Assembly: GCA_003344405.1 (NCBI GenBank)
Contig: NOWV01000100.1
Location: 124,001-188,000 of the forward strand
Direction: 5' to 3'
Length of the DNA: 64,000 nucleotides
Source of the DNA: Trichoplax sp. H2
Lineage: Eukaryota; Placozoa; Uniplacotomia; Trichoplacea
Of this stretch, positions 25,279-36,839 are shown one piece after another. The position numbers were made by a program, and so were the translations under genes. Positions within the stretch are counted from its first letter, which is position 1; every line of letters begins with the position of its first letter. Below the pieces are notes generated by a model that saw only the letters and a list, made by a program, of their open reading frames with translations, searched no databases and was not told the origin of the DNA.

Positions 25279-25907
25279 GTAGCTACTCTCGATATCTAGC
25301 AGTGCATTACCACCAAGAAGCAATTCAAAGCGATTGCAGAAATTAAAAGAGAAATCATAATAATTAATAATTGCCACATTTTATACTTTTTTGGTCTATG
25401 ATAATCAACCTACTTTTCTATTACAACTATTCTCAAGTATGACTACTAATATCGTAGCCAAAGGGCAATTAATGATAGAGCATGAAATTTAAGAGGAATT
25501 TTTAATACTTTATTTACATTCCTAGAATCAATCATTACTGGTTCTATTATGATAACTTATAGTCAATATCGTCTTTAACGGTCAACTGTATTTCCCTTAT
25601 AGAATAACGAAAAGAAATCATGTACTACGGGTATATTACCATCCTATAGCTAATTTATTCTTCTACTGTAGCTATTCTCAATAACTTCATCTCAATACAG
25701 GAGAAACTATAATATTTTAACTAGAAAATGTAAGAAAGAGACTTTATTTCAGCCAAGTCTATTACTATTCGACTGCTAACTTGCCGCTATATTGTAGCGA
25801 TTTCTCGAAAGTATAATTAGCGTGTAGTCCATATCAGTTCATAAATTTTTAACTTCAGTTTACTATTTTATAACACTTAAACTATTACTGTAGTTGCCTA
25901 TCGAAAG
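25279..25907. repeat. Possible decayed tandem repeat, ~125-bp period
   Basis: Related phrases (TGTAGCTACTCTCGA, TACAACTATTCTCAAG, TGTAGCTATTCTCAAT, TGTAGCGATTTCTCGAA, TGTAGTTGCCTATCGAA) start near 25279, 25422, 25668, 25793 and 25890, with a weaker one near 25540. Between them similarity is poor, so this may be chance. Confidence 0.25.
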
Positions 25908-27131
25908 CTGTCCAATTCGCAAAACAAAATTTGGGGACCATTAAAGAAATTTTTCCTTTTGCCTATTATTGTTCTTATGCTCGTAAAGTAAATATAACGT
26001 GATTCTTTCGAGAAAAATTACGATTACATTACTGTTTGCAGTAAACGATCTCAGCGAAAAATTTCTGGACTGTTATTACATGAAAAAGAAAACATTAAAT
26101 ATGGTCGCTGCTTCTATTAATACTCACTGTACTAATTGACGCCTTTTCTAGGGCTTACCGACACTGTTACTGTGAATCAATTAAATTATAAATGGAAAAT
26201 TACATCCATCTTGACATAAACGATATAAATACGAAAGTTCTTAGTATGTTATCTTGCCAGTCGTATCGTAGTTTGATAATTAATTTGCAATTGTTCTTAA
26301 TAATGCAATTAATCTGCAATTAAAGAAACTCGATGAACCCCTTCCCCTATACAATGTACATAAAAATGAGGGGGTTATGCCGATATCTAAAAGACTTATA
26401 TTTACCTGTTAATGAAAGGGATTAAAAGTGAAAAGGAATTAAATTTAATCGTAAAGCTGTCTGATATAAAATAATCTAAAATCTATATCGGAATTAGGTA
26501 TAAAGCGCTATAGCTTTCAAGAAAACCCTTCGATGATATCAATGCATGCCTTAGAGAAATTAATGTATTCATAATTACTCAGGGAAAACTCATTAACTTT
26601 ACTTTCTCTTATCATCTGACGAACATTTATGACATTAGGCCCCTATAAAAAGTTTTGTTTAACTTAATCGATCAGCAATTCGTATTATCAGAAATTTTTA
26701 ATAATGTCGCTACATTTAACAGGTAGAAATATTCACATTTTGCAAGGAAAAATTCTTTACATTACTTTACTGCAGTAGCCTCGGATAAATATATATTTCA
26801 TTACGAGTTATTGCCGCATTTACTGGAACGATAAAAATTATGATGATTTATGAACAATAAAATTAATTTTTCTTAACGCCTGCCGTAAACGACTAAGCTA
26901 TAACTGCTTTAAGCTCCAACGTTCTACTATCGGAAAATACAAGTTACTGATAGAATATAAATTCAACTCTAATGAAGCCTTCGTTGAAATAAAATTGCAC
27001 GACTTTACTGTAGCTTACTGTAATAGCGTTGTAACGGACAACCAATTTCAGATAATAAATGCTAATTAAAGAAGCCTTTTGGAATCGAAAATCAGGTAAC
27101 GAAATTTGGAAAAATATTTTTGCGTCTGTGT

Positions 27132-27156
27132 GGCCTTGTTATAGATGAACAAGGCC
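27132..27156. repeat. Perfect 9-bp hairpin
   Basis: GGCCTTGTT and its inverse AACAAGGCC are separated by a 7-base loop. It stands out from the AT-rich surroundings but has no gene context. Confidence 0.4.
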
Positions 27157-29294
27157 TGGTGTTTAATTTCTTGTATTAAAAGTCGCATTGATTAACAAAG
27201 CTTATAGTGCAGTAGAGAGAAAATTAAATGGTCTTATTTTAAAACTAATTTTGCTACATCGGCTCTATAGACCAAAAGCAGGGTCTGCACTAAGGTATAT
27301 TATACAGTAGCCGATTAATTGAATACAAGCGCTTTACTTGCAGAAAATAAATATTTCATTGACTAAAACTTTTACAAATGAAGCAAAAACGTTACCGGAA
27401 GATTGAAATTACTAATTTTCCGTGCTATATATTATCGGAGTATGATGAATGAGAATCAGTACTTTAATTGTAAAGCAGGCAAGATTTTAATTGCCTTGTA
27501 GCTTTCAATGCAAATGAAGCAGAAATCACTTTATGAGATTCAAGACTAATTCTCCACTTCAATAATATCGTGATAGAAATATTCTGTTTTAGTTGAAATA
27601 AGTACCATATTTTGCTTTAAGAAATAGTTTTTTATTCTAAATGCTTACAAATACAGCGAAATCATAGTATAAAACTCAAAATGAAATTTCTCTGTCTTAG
27701 CATTGCTTTAGTTACAATAATAAAAAAAGTTTGATGCCTCCTCTTTTAGCGTAAAAAAAGGTTTCTTTTGTTAACCTTAGGCTGTAGAAAATCTGAATAT
27801 CATGGCATTGCAGAGATTCATTTTAGTCTACATTTGCTAACAGCATTTGATGTTCTGGTGATGAGTAAAGAAGAATAGCGTTCTGTAGTTTGAACAACTT
27901 GTATATGAATTTCCTCTGTTATCAATTGAAGAATTACTTTGATACTCTTCTTAATCCATCATAAGATACTCCTGAGGAGATGCGTGGGACATTTTAGAAA
28001 GTTGAAGAAAACTCTTCTTCTTAGCTTAATTATGCTACAGTTCCAATGGCACTTTAAAGATAGTCTCCTCATTTGTTACGACCGCCACTCGCCAAGCAAA
28101 TCTAAACAAGAGGCTAAATTGGCTTGTTTACTCATAAAGAAATAAAACTAAAGTTTATATGCCAGGATCTTCTTACAAGAATAAATTAGCTATCCTGGCT
28201 CAATGAAGATAAAAAGATCCATTTATTAGCCAACGTTATTGTCTCGAAAGATTGGATCAATAATGGCTATAAAGCTGAACAATTAATCGTCCGCTATCAT
28301 ATTTTACAATCGGAACGGATCAATTAATATGAATACAATTTTAACACAGGATAGTTTAAATAATTATTGACATCTAGTTTACAAATTAATTAATCAATAA
28401 AAAATAAAATATGAACAATAATTCATTATTAAAGTTAATAAACGTAATTATTTCAAAGTTATGAACAGACTTTGACTGTAGATATGAAGCAAATCAGAAT
28501 AAACTAACTAGAATAAGAAAGTAACTAACGTTAGACTTTACAATCAAGTTTATTTGATATTGTCTAACATTTGTTGCCATTTGAGTTTCACTGTTAGCGC
28601 CTTCTATCAGCAACAAATTGCGATCATCGATGTATCAACATAGAAGGAAGTGTTTTTTATAGACAATTCTCCCTTTTAAACGCCACTGTGTCTAGCAATC
28701 ATCATCGTCACAATAAAATTCGACGAAAATCCAATTTTTTTAATAGAATCAGTCTGTTTTTTCTCTATTGAATTGTTTTCTCATCCATAGAAACAGAAAG
28801 GCTTATATCATTTATTTCCGTGGCAGATATTATTACCTTGGATTCGAATTATCCTTTTCCAACGGGTAGGATCATAGATCAGTAAATATTACCTGTCAAA
28901 GTTTGTCGATTTCAATTTTCGTCTTACTTTCCCAAACAGAATCCCTACTATTAACATTAAACTCTTAACATTACAATAAGAAAGAGGTAAGAAGAAATTT
29001 TAAAGTGGAAAAGTGTATCAAGTCAGATCGAAATGAAGCTTTAAGATAAATTTACGCCACTATTAATGAAAGTTTTTTTTCAAGAAAATTCTTCATAAAT
29101 GTTGTTATCCTTTGCAACTTAAAAGAGATACAAAAATTTTATATTGATTAACGAAGGTTAAATAACAGAAGTTACACGAATAACACTGTTGACAACTTGT
29201 ATCATTCTTAATTAGAAAACAATATCATTCAGTTATAAGAATTTCAACGGATATTAACTTCATTTCATAAACAATTAGTAATTCAAGCCGCACC

Positions 29295-30323
29295 ATGCCC
29301 ACGCCGGATGTCAGTTTTAATAACAAATCAATTCAGTCTATGCCAACCATCCCTACATTGGCAGTACAACTTACTGCTTCGATACCATCGGCTATAATCT
29401 TGATTTTTGGAATAACTGGCAATCTAGCTATCATCATAACCATGATTCGATATCACAAAACTAAAAGTAAAGAACGTTTCTTTTGTTTAATTGGCAATCT
29501 AGCAGGATACGACATTTTCATTCTACTCTTTTCAATGACCCTTAAAATGACAAATTACTTTATTACTTGGCCTTTTGGATCATTTCTATGCCATATCTAC
29601 AACGGCTTTCAAAGTTACTTTATGGCTGGCTCTGCTATCACAATGACATTTATGGCACTAGAGCATTACCGTGTTGTAATCAAAGAAGTGAATGCTTATA
29701 GCAAAAGTAGCGGAAAAATTATTATTACCGTAGTGATAGCGCTAACAGCATCTATTTGTGCTTGTCCTAGCATTATCTATTCCAAGTATGTATCTCACTC
29801 AGAATCTTCAGTAAAATGCTTCATTCAATTTTTTCAAGATCTTAACCAAGATAAAATAGTATGGCAAACTTATCGAAATTGTCGTTATGTTATTTTCTAT
29901 CTCTTTCCACTTATTGTTGTTGTAACAACTTATTTTCAAATGTTACTAACATTGAATCGATATTCAAGGACGTCTTTGGCAGAATATCATTTAACGAAGG
30001 TCAAAGAGCAGAAAAATATCATGAAAATGATTTTATATACCAACGTAACATTTGTCATTTGTTGGACACCTTATTTTATGTATGGTTTCATTGTCTATTT
30101 CAATCATACGATTGATGATGGCATACAACTACATCGGCTAATTCGAGTAGCTTGTGAACTAATTGCTTATATCAACAGCGCTATTCATCCATTTATCTAC
30201 GCTAAATATATGCCAATATGTCGACAAGCATTATATCGCCTTTCATGTTTTAGACAATCGCCATCGTCAAATTCAAACTGTGAATCAAGTACTAGTCACC
30301 ATGTTACGGTAACCAGTTGCTGA
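29295..30323 (+). CDS. Class A GPCR with altered DRY and NPxxY motifs
   Basis: Single-exon seven-transmembrane receptor of 342 residues, homologous to the receptors at 48.8 and 53.7 kb (shared ITWPFGSFLC before TM3, GN in TM1, and an NPxxY-region TM7 followed by a short tail). Landmarks: sequon N10; N43 (TM1); D73 (TM2); C99 with C175 for the loop disulfide; CWTP from C256 (TM6). Two signature positions are changed. The TM3 triad is E123-H124-Y125, with His in place of the nearly invariant Arg3.50. TM7 reads HPFIY from H298, with His in place of Asn7.49. Both codons (CAT) are clear in the sequence. The frame is intact and full length, so the changes are unlikely to be simple decay. They should affect G-protein activation. 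The C-tail is Ser/His-rich. The ligand is unknown. Confidence 0.88.
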   Translation: MPTPDVSFNNKSIQSMPTIPTLAVQLTASIPSAIILIFGITGNLAIIITMIRYHKTKSKERFFCLIGNLAGYDIFILLFSMTLKMTNYFITWPFGSFLCHIYNGFQSYFMAGSAITMTFMALEHYRVVIKEVNAYSKSSGKIIITVVIALTASICACPSIIYSKYVSHSESSVKCFIQFFQDLNQDKIVWQTYRNCRYVIFYLFPLIVVVTTYFQMLLTLNRYSRTSLAEYHLTKVKEQKNIMKMILYTNVTFVICWTPYFMYGFIVYFNHTIDDGIQLHRLIRVACELIAYINSAIHPFIYAKYMPICRQALYRLSCFRQSPSSNSNCESSTSHHVTVTSC

Positions 30324-31510
30324 CATGAATTCAATCCCAATCAAAAGCATGCTATTCTGACTATTTTGAGTAGGTTATTATTTTACTAGTACTGAACTTA
30401 GTAGACAATATCCTTATTATTTTATATCAGTTTCCATTAATTCACTATATGTGCTAGGTAATACTAAACGGAACTTTAACTTGAAATAACAATCAGATCT
30501 TACTCTTAGACGTGCATTTGTACAGTACACTTACACAATTTAGCAGATTTTGAAAAATTTATAACCAATAGTTGTCGATTTTTTACTGTCATTATAATAA
30601 ATAAATCAAAAACCGTACTCGATAATAATACACCGTGTTCATTAAAATAATTTGTATTTTAATAACTCCAATGGTTCTTCTGAAACATATGAGATTCAAA
30701 TAAAACTTATTTTAATGACCATAATTCGGACTGGTATTTCTAGTAAACAGACATCATTGTTTTGTATTGATCGACATCGACTATACGAATAGCTTGCATT
30801 TAATGTTTTTGGTGATATTAATAAGCTACCTAATAAACAATCCAGAATACTACCGTCAAAACAGACGGTAACTTACAAAATCAATTAGGTGATCAGCGAA
30901 GAAGTAGCATTTAACGATATCATATCAGATCTCGTTGTAATCAACAGTATTGTCCATATTTAGAAATGTTTAGTACGTGATTAAGAACAAAATTAGAGTT
31001 CTTCAAGTATTAAACAAATCAAATAATAAATATTGTAAATATATATGAATCAAATTTTTAATTTAAGTCATTACTCTATACCTTAGTAATGGCGAAAAAA
31101 TAAATTTAATGCAAACTGTGTAAGCTAAGCAAGATCGTTAAACGAACAACTCATTTTTCTATCAATAGTACGTAGTAAAATAAAATTGACAATTAATAGA
31201 TCATCATCGTAATAATACTGCAATTTTTAAGTAATTAAAATTTAATAAATAGCAGCTATGAAGGCATCATCAGAAAAATGCCGTAAAAGAGCAACAAAGT
31301 TTGATTTCAATTAATATATGCCTTAAAAATAAGGCTGACAATCTAATTAAAATTAATGCAGGCAAATATTAATTATTGATTTAAATTACAGAGCGTTTGT
31401 GTCTTAATAATTTGCAAAATAAAGACTTTAATTATTGAGGCATCAATATCTAAGAGCATTAATATCTACTTAATAACATAGTCCTTTTTCTTCATAGATC
31501 AAAATAACTG
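30324..31510. other. Convergent intergenic region
   Basis: About 1.2 kb between the 3' end of the receptor (+) and the 3' end of the RCC1L-like gene (-). AT-rich, no further coding signal. Confidence 0.45.
30596..30601 (+). terminator. Candidate AATAAA of the 29.3-kb receptor
   Basis: The sequence AATAAATAAA starts 273 bases past the stop. The hexamer also arises by chance in DNA this AT-rich. Confidence 0.3.
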
Positions 31511-34387
31511 CTAAAGGATAACAGCCGTATTATCAGGACCGCAAAAAATATCTTGCGCTGCATCTTTCAAAGGCACCTAACATCGTTGGCACGCGTGAAA
31601 TAATTGAAACTTAATCCATGACAATTATCGAAATCATAATTATCATTCACCTATACCTATAGTAATAATGCATTCTAATTTTGTGTCGTCTCCAGTGCAC
31701 TGCACAAGATACAAAACTTACATGACATGGCGCAAAAGCATCTTCGTCGTTACCTATACCAAGTTTACCAAAAGAACCTCTACCCCAAGTATAGACTTTT
31801 CCAGTGTCTAGACATAAAAGATAGGTTTGCCCGTAAATAAAAAGTTATTTGCAACACATTATTACTAAAATGTACCAGATAGTGCAACTGCATGATTTAT
31901 GCTGCATGCAATTTTCTTCACTTTTGCTCCATCTGGAAATCGAATTAACCGCGGTTCACGACAATCCATGATCTCGTTACCAACTCCCAATGCACCAAAT
32001 CCCCACACAAATACATTACCCGTCTCTATCGATGTGAAATGAGTAACAACTTAACATTTGATCATGCAACCTCAGAATTAAAGCTTTAACTCATCTCCCT
32101 TTAAACCCTACCAGTGCATGCTAAACAAAATGAACCTCCAGCTGCTACTTGTACAATCTTCTCCTTTATGCAGTCTAAGCTTATACGTTTGGGAAGACAA
32201 ATCTAAAGTTTATAAATAATTTTAAAGAAGCAAGCGATGAGACAGACTTCAGTTAACATAAGTTTTCATTATCAAGTGCTTGGGTCTGAAGACTCCAAAA
32301 TAGAAAAAAGGCACCTGCTTTGCATCATCATCAAACTGTAGCTGACTATATTCTGTATCACCCCAACCATAGACAGAACCATCATCTATTTCAAAGATAA
32401 CAAGAAAATTACTGGATTGCTATACGCACAATATTGCTTTACATAATCAAAACACTCATATCCCAGACCTGCTAGAGCTAGCACAGTATCAGCTGAAGTA
32501 GCTATATGGACGATTGATTTGTGCTTTAGCTCTCCTTCAACACAGGTAAATTGGTAAATATTTTCATGTTTTCCCAATCCTACGCGATAGAACAAATTCA
32601 TTATACAAGTAAATCTATTAAATTAGAGACGATAGGAATCAACAGCAGGCTACAATTATCCTCTAGCATACTTGCGAAGTGTTAAGTACTTGCCTGATTG
32701 GCCGTCGCTGCTTAAACCACAGGAAAATACCTGGCCATCGGTTGTAACTAATAAACTATGATCCAGTCCACAGCAAATCTGTCAACGATACAAAATTAGT
32801 AAGTATATTGTAAGCGCTTATTATATGAGAACTAAAATGAAAGCATTCAAAATTTCAAATACCTGTTTGAAAGATAAATTGGGTAAAGACTCTAATTGCG
32901 TAAACCTTGTGACCTCTGGCTCATGCGATTTCCTATAGAAAGACGTGACATGCGAGCAATTAAAGAGGAGCTCAATTCCAGCAATGTTTCTCCTTCCATA
33001 ATTGTAAAATTCAGTAATAATTACGGGTATCAGTAAGCAATATTTACTGGTTAATTCCGCATTGACCAAACAAATTGTTACCAGCTGCATAGACTAAAAA
33101 TGCAAAAATACAATGCATTACTAGAAGTTACTACACGATATAATGAAGCAAGTTGCACAATGTACATATAACTTTCCAGAAACACTGTTCACATTAATTA
33201 ACTGGTACAAATACGAAACGGAGAAGTAATGGTGCTTTAGATAGCTCAACATTAGTCACAACAGAGCATTATAAATCGATCTTAAAATAATATTATATCT
33301 AGTCAGAATGGCCTTGCAATCGTTGTCAATATGATTATCAAAAAGCTACATTGGTAGTAGTTGATTGTATTCAATTAAAGTACTACCAATTTGGCTTGTA
33401 TGTTACTAAGCATTACAATAGTAAAGTTAATTTGATACCTTGATTGTTTGTTGTTAAGATTAAAGAATGACTTCTTCCACAAGCAACTTGTTGAATAGGA
33501 AAGTTATGAGGCATTTCGACTGATCTTATACCTGAAATAGAACGAGCGTTAGCGATTATTAATTACCATTATCCATGAACAATTAAATTGGCTATTTCTT
33601 CTGATATCCATTAAACGATCGCTTAATAAAGGATACTAAAACTAGTTTGACAATTAGTGCGCAACCTTCAATACATTCATTTTCAGATGCCGGTAATCCT
33701 AGCTGTGAACGTAAATTTAATCCAGTAACAAGCACATCAGACGTTGCATCTGCCATAATAAGATAGTTATAGCCAATGCCAAGGCTAGTAATCTGTCCGG
33801 TAAGAGAGTGCAATTAGGAACTTTATAAATTAACTCTTATGCAAACAGCATCCAATTTAAACTTATGCGTACAATCAAGCAAACTTGTCACCAATATTGT
33901 AATCTTTTTTTTTTTAATCTATAAGGAAATATCTGTAGAACTAGTGCGACTGACCAATAACGAGAGTCCAACAAGGCATCTTGTTCAATTACTAAATGCT
34001 GAATTTGATGCAATGCCTCAAGCAAACTAATCTCTAGTATTCCATACGTTGTATTTATGTCATTCATTGCAGCTATACCTGTGGTGAGTCCAGAAGCATC
34101 GGTTTAGCAATATACTGTGTACTTAAAGTGCCATCAACCTTTTTTTCTACCAAATTCTGGCCTAAAATACCGCTATCAGCAGCCCCCCAGAGATAAACTC
34201 GACCTGCACGAATGGCTGCTGATGATATTGAACGGTAATTAACAGCAGCTATCCTTGTCGTAGTAGCGCTGCATCGTAATCCTCGTGGACAAAGATGTAA
34301 CACCTTGGTCATTGTAGTTAACTTGTTCCATAGTACCATCCTAAAGACTTCAAGTTTTGTAATTTTAATGGATAAGCTTAATCGCAT
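31511..34387 (-). CDS. RCC1L: RCC1L-like mitochondrial RCC1-repeat protein, 12 exons
   Basis: Seven-bladed beta-propeller protein. In vertebrates RCC1L (WBSCR16) acts in mitochondria, in mitoribosome assembly and as an OPA1-linked exchange factor. On the minus strand, coding exons are 34387-34079, 33792-33666, 33531-33439, 33093-33048, 32932-32863, 32778-32694, 32579-32469, 32385-32315, 32202-32112, 32025-31876, 31807-31722 and 31576-31511 (stop TAG). They join in phase to 434 residues (human is about 464). The repeats read as successive V-W-G and C-G-x-x-H-S phrases: VYLWG, VACGRSHSLIL, VYAAGNNLFGQCG, CCGLDHSLLV, VYGWG, VFVWGFGALGVGN and VYTWGRGSFGKLG. The first ~60 residues are basic and hydroxylated, fitting a mitochondrial presequence; Met17 or Met26 are alternative starts. 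The exon 6 donor is GCAAGT (a GC-AG intron). The best family match is RCC1L rather than nuclear RCC1. Confidence 0.9.
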
Positions 34388-34504
34388 GTAGTGATGAAAG
34401 TAATAGCCAATGTTTAACGAGTAGTTACCATAGCGAATAGTTCGACGATGAGCATTTTATTCTTAACCTTAAATCCTTAATTACTCAGCTTCTTTAGTAC
34501 GGCT

Positions 34505-34592
34505 CGGTACGGTACGGTACGGTATTTACTTGGACAGAGTTGGACTCAGTACAGTACTGTACTGTACAGTACAGTGTACAGTATAGTATACA
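34505..34592. repeat. (GGTAC)n run and GTAC palindrome cluster
   Basis: Four consecutive GGTAC-type units start near 34505. From about 34547 follows a run of alternating CAGTAC/ACTGTAC/AGTGTAC. The same vocabulary fills the array at 14.4-15.5 kb and recurs at 46.54-46.59 kb. Reading frames crossing it on both strands are artefacts. Confidence 0.8.
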
Positions 34593-34940
34593 ACGTAGAG
34601 TACATAGTACTGTGGTGCTGTACTGTAAGATACAGTACCATGTTAGTGATCCGGCTGAGACTAGTGGTCTAAATGGTCTGATGTGGTCCGGTCCGGACCC
34701 GAGTCTGCAGAATGGAATGCAAAGTATCATGGAGTATGTCTGCCTCCAAGTTAAGGCAACAGCTGTCTAACGAAAACATGAATAATATGACCGATCTTGG
34801 TCCTACTGCATGTATTTATACTATAATTAGTAGTAGCAGTCGTTATACCCTAATATAGATTCAATCTAGCTATTCACACATCAAGAACTACTCATGGCAA
34901 TTACCGTGACACTACAATTTTTCTGGAAATACAGTCGTAG

Positions 34941-35018
34941 AGCAGACTTTTTATCTCTATTCAGTTTGACTAACTTTATTGTGAGTTGTAGCAGTAGAGC
35001 AGAATAAGATATAGTCGA
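34941..35018 (+). repeat. Dispersed repeat copy 1 (inverted copy at 51.4 kb)
   Basis: This 78-bp stretch matches the reverse complement of 51430-51506 with about eight substitutions and one single-base gap (roughly 90% identity by hand). Key phrases are ATCTCTATTCAGTTTG and AGAATAAGATATAGTCGA. It has no coding content. It is probably part of an old mobile element. Confidence 0.8.
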
Positions 35019-35339
35019 TAAATATACTCTACAGAATTGGCGTAACTACTTGAAAGCGATGATACCTAACTTGTTGACAACGTGAAGACTGTTAACAATT
35101 TAACGTAACTTCTACTGTATTTTAAGATCAAAATTAGCTACCATATTGATCATAATCAAAGCATGGGTGTTATACTAACTAAATACTGTATACAGCTTGA
35201 CTGGTATTCTTACGTTGTATAATTCTAAACAGAATGATGTTGCCGAATAGTAATAAATTCTAGCCTGAAGCTACAATAGTTTTACAGTGCACAATCTTGA
35301 ACGAGAGTTCCAAGAACTAACCATCATTACAAACTTATA

Positions 35340-35800
35340 CGGGTATATCACCAAACTACAACGACATTGCTACAATAATTATAAAAATTAACTGTTATCA
35401 CCTAACTAAAACAATATTGCTAGATTAATTATAAGGATTAGCTATCATTATATATATCACTAAACGACAACGACATTGCTAGAATAGTGATAAGAATGAA
35501 CCATCATTACATATATATACATGTTACGGATAAACGTACCTACAACGATTTGCTAGCATAATTATAAAAATTAACCATTATTACATACTGTATGTTGCCG
35601 TAACATATATACATATAAAATAATAAGAATGAACCACTATTACACATGCAGTAAATATATATTACCAAACTAAAGTGACATTGCTTGATTAATTATAAGA
35701 ATTAGCCATCATTACATATATATATATGTTATATATCACCAAACTACAACGACATTTGCTAGAATAATTATAAAGATTAACTATCATTTCATATGTAATT
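35340..35800. repeat. Imperfect AT-rich tandem array, ~50-125-bp spacing
   Basis: The block ACCAAACTACAACGACATT-GCTAG-AATAATTATAA-AATTAACCATCATTACATAT recurs with variation from about 35351, 35401, 35461, 35539, 35664 and 35738. TATATA runs and small deletions account for the variable spacing. At least six copies are recognisable. Confidence 0.75.
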
Positions 35801-36839
35801 GGCCATCCAAAAATATCAAAATGATTCTAATCTTTGCTTATCCCCTCTCGGCTGATTTGTCAACTATTATACAATTGCGCGTGTTGAAAAGGTACTCTAA
35901 TTGACAATATTTTAAAATGTTATCGTTGTATAATAGTCGAAGTATCACCCGAGAAGGTACTGTATAATCACATACTTTGCTCTAGATAAATGAATATATA
36001 TGTTACGTATGTTATGTATACATATCCATTTATAATACGTGCATTGTTACTAAGTTTGATTATGGTACAATGACTATACTAACTTCTAAAGCAAATTATA
36101 ATAGCAGCCTAGACAAATAAAAATAGGTAGCATAGATGTACATGAATTGAGTTTATCTTGAAAATATCTACATATGCCTTCTCCATCATCATAACTGCTT
36201 TCCGATGAATATTTTTAGCCGTTAATCACCACGGAAGGACTTAAAATGATGATAATATATCAGTACACAATATTTCTTTTATTGGCAGAATGATCTAATT
36301 CCGATGTCAGCTATGTGGTAGTTACCTATAGTAATTACCGGATTTCAACTAATTCCATCATTGTTTTTGCTATACTACGCGTTCTTACTGAATTGTCACC
36401 TGAATGCCAATATACACCATGCAGTGGGCATGTGATTATTCAAATAATTTGAATAATTTTTATTATTGCGTAAGAGGGAGCCGTTAACCCAATAAAAGAT
36501 GCCATGAATAATTAATTAACTTTGCTAATCAATTGCTTTTTCAACTCCTTGTTACGATAGGCTGTAGTTACAAGTAACGTGAAAGTTATGTGAACTAGCC
36601 AGTTGTAACTTGTAACTGTGCCTAGTAGTAATCGAAATTTTACTTTCTTCGACAAGGCACGAACTTTAAAGGTCATTTTACTACATATAATTCTTTTAAG
36701 ATATTGCTTCAACTATTCAAAACCATCTATAATTATGATAACGTGAAGAAATGAAACAACAATAACGTTGACGTCAATTATTCCCACTGTAATGTGATAG
36801 CTGATATTGCTATCAAAACTTCTACAGACAACGCCAGCA

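Larger units (their letters stand above)
23065..29294. other. Intergenic, about 6.2 kb, no recognised gene
   Basis: AT-rich DNA between USO1 and the second receptor. An AATAAA at 23596 could end a long USO1 3' UTR. From about 25.27 to 25.91 kb, phrases like TGTAGCTATTCTC recur roughly every 125 bp with heavy decay. A 9-bp perfect hairpin lies at 27132-27156. The open frames at 23.7-24.0 and 27.9-28.1 kb resemble no family I know. Confidence 0.45.
34388..36839. other. Divergent intergenic region with repeats
   Basis: About 2.45 kb between the start of the RCC1L-like gene (-) and the start of the TPR gene (+). It holds a GGTAC run and GTAC palindromes (34.5-34.6 kb), one copy of a dispersed repeat (34.94-35.02 kb) and an AT-rich tandem array (35.34-35.80 kb). 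The rest is unremarkable. Confidence 0.5.
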
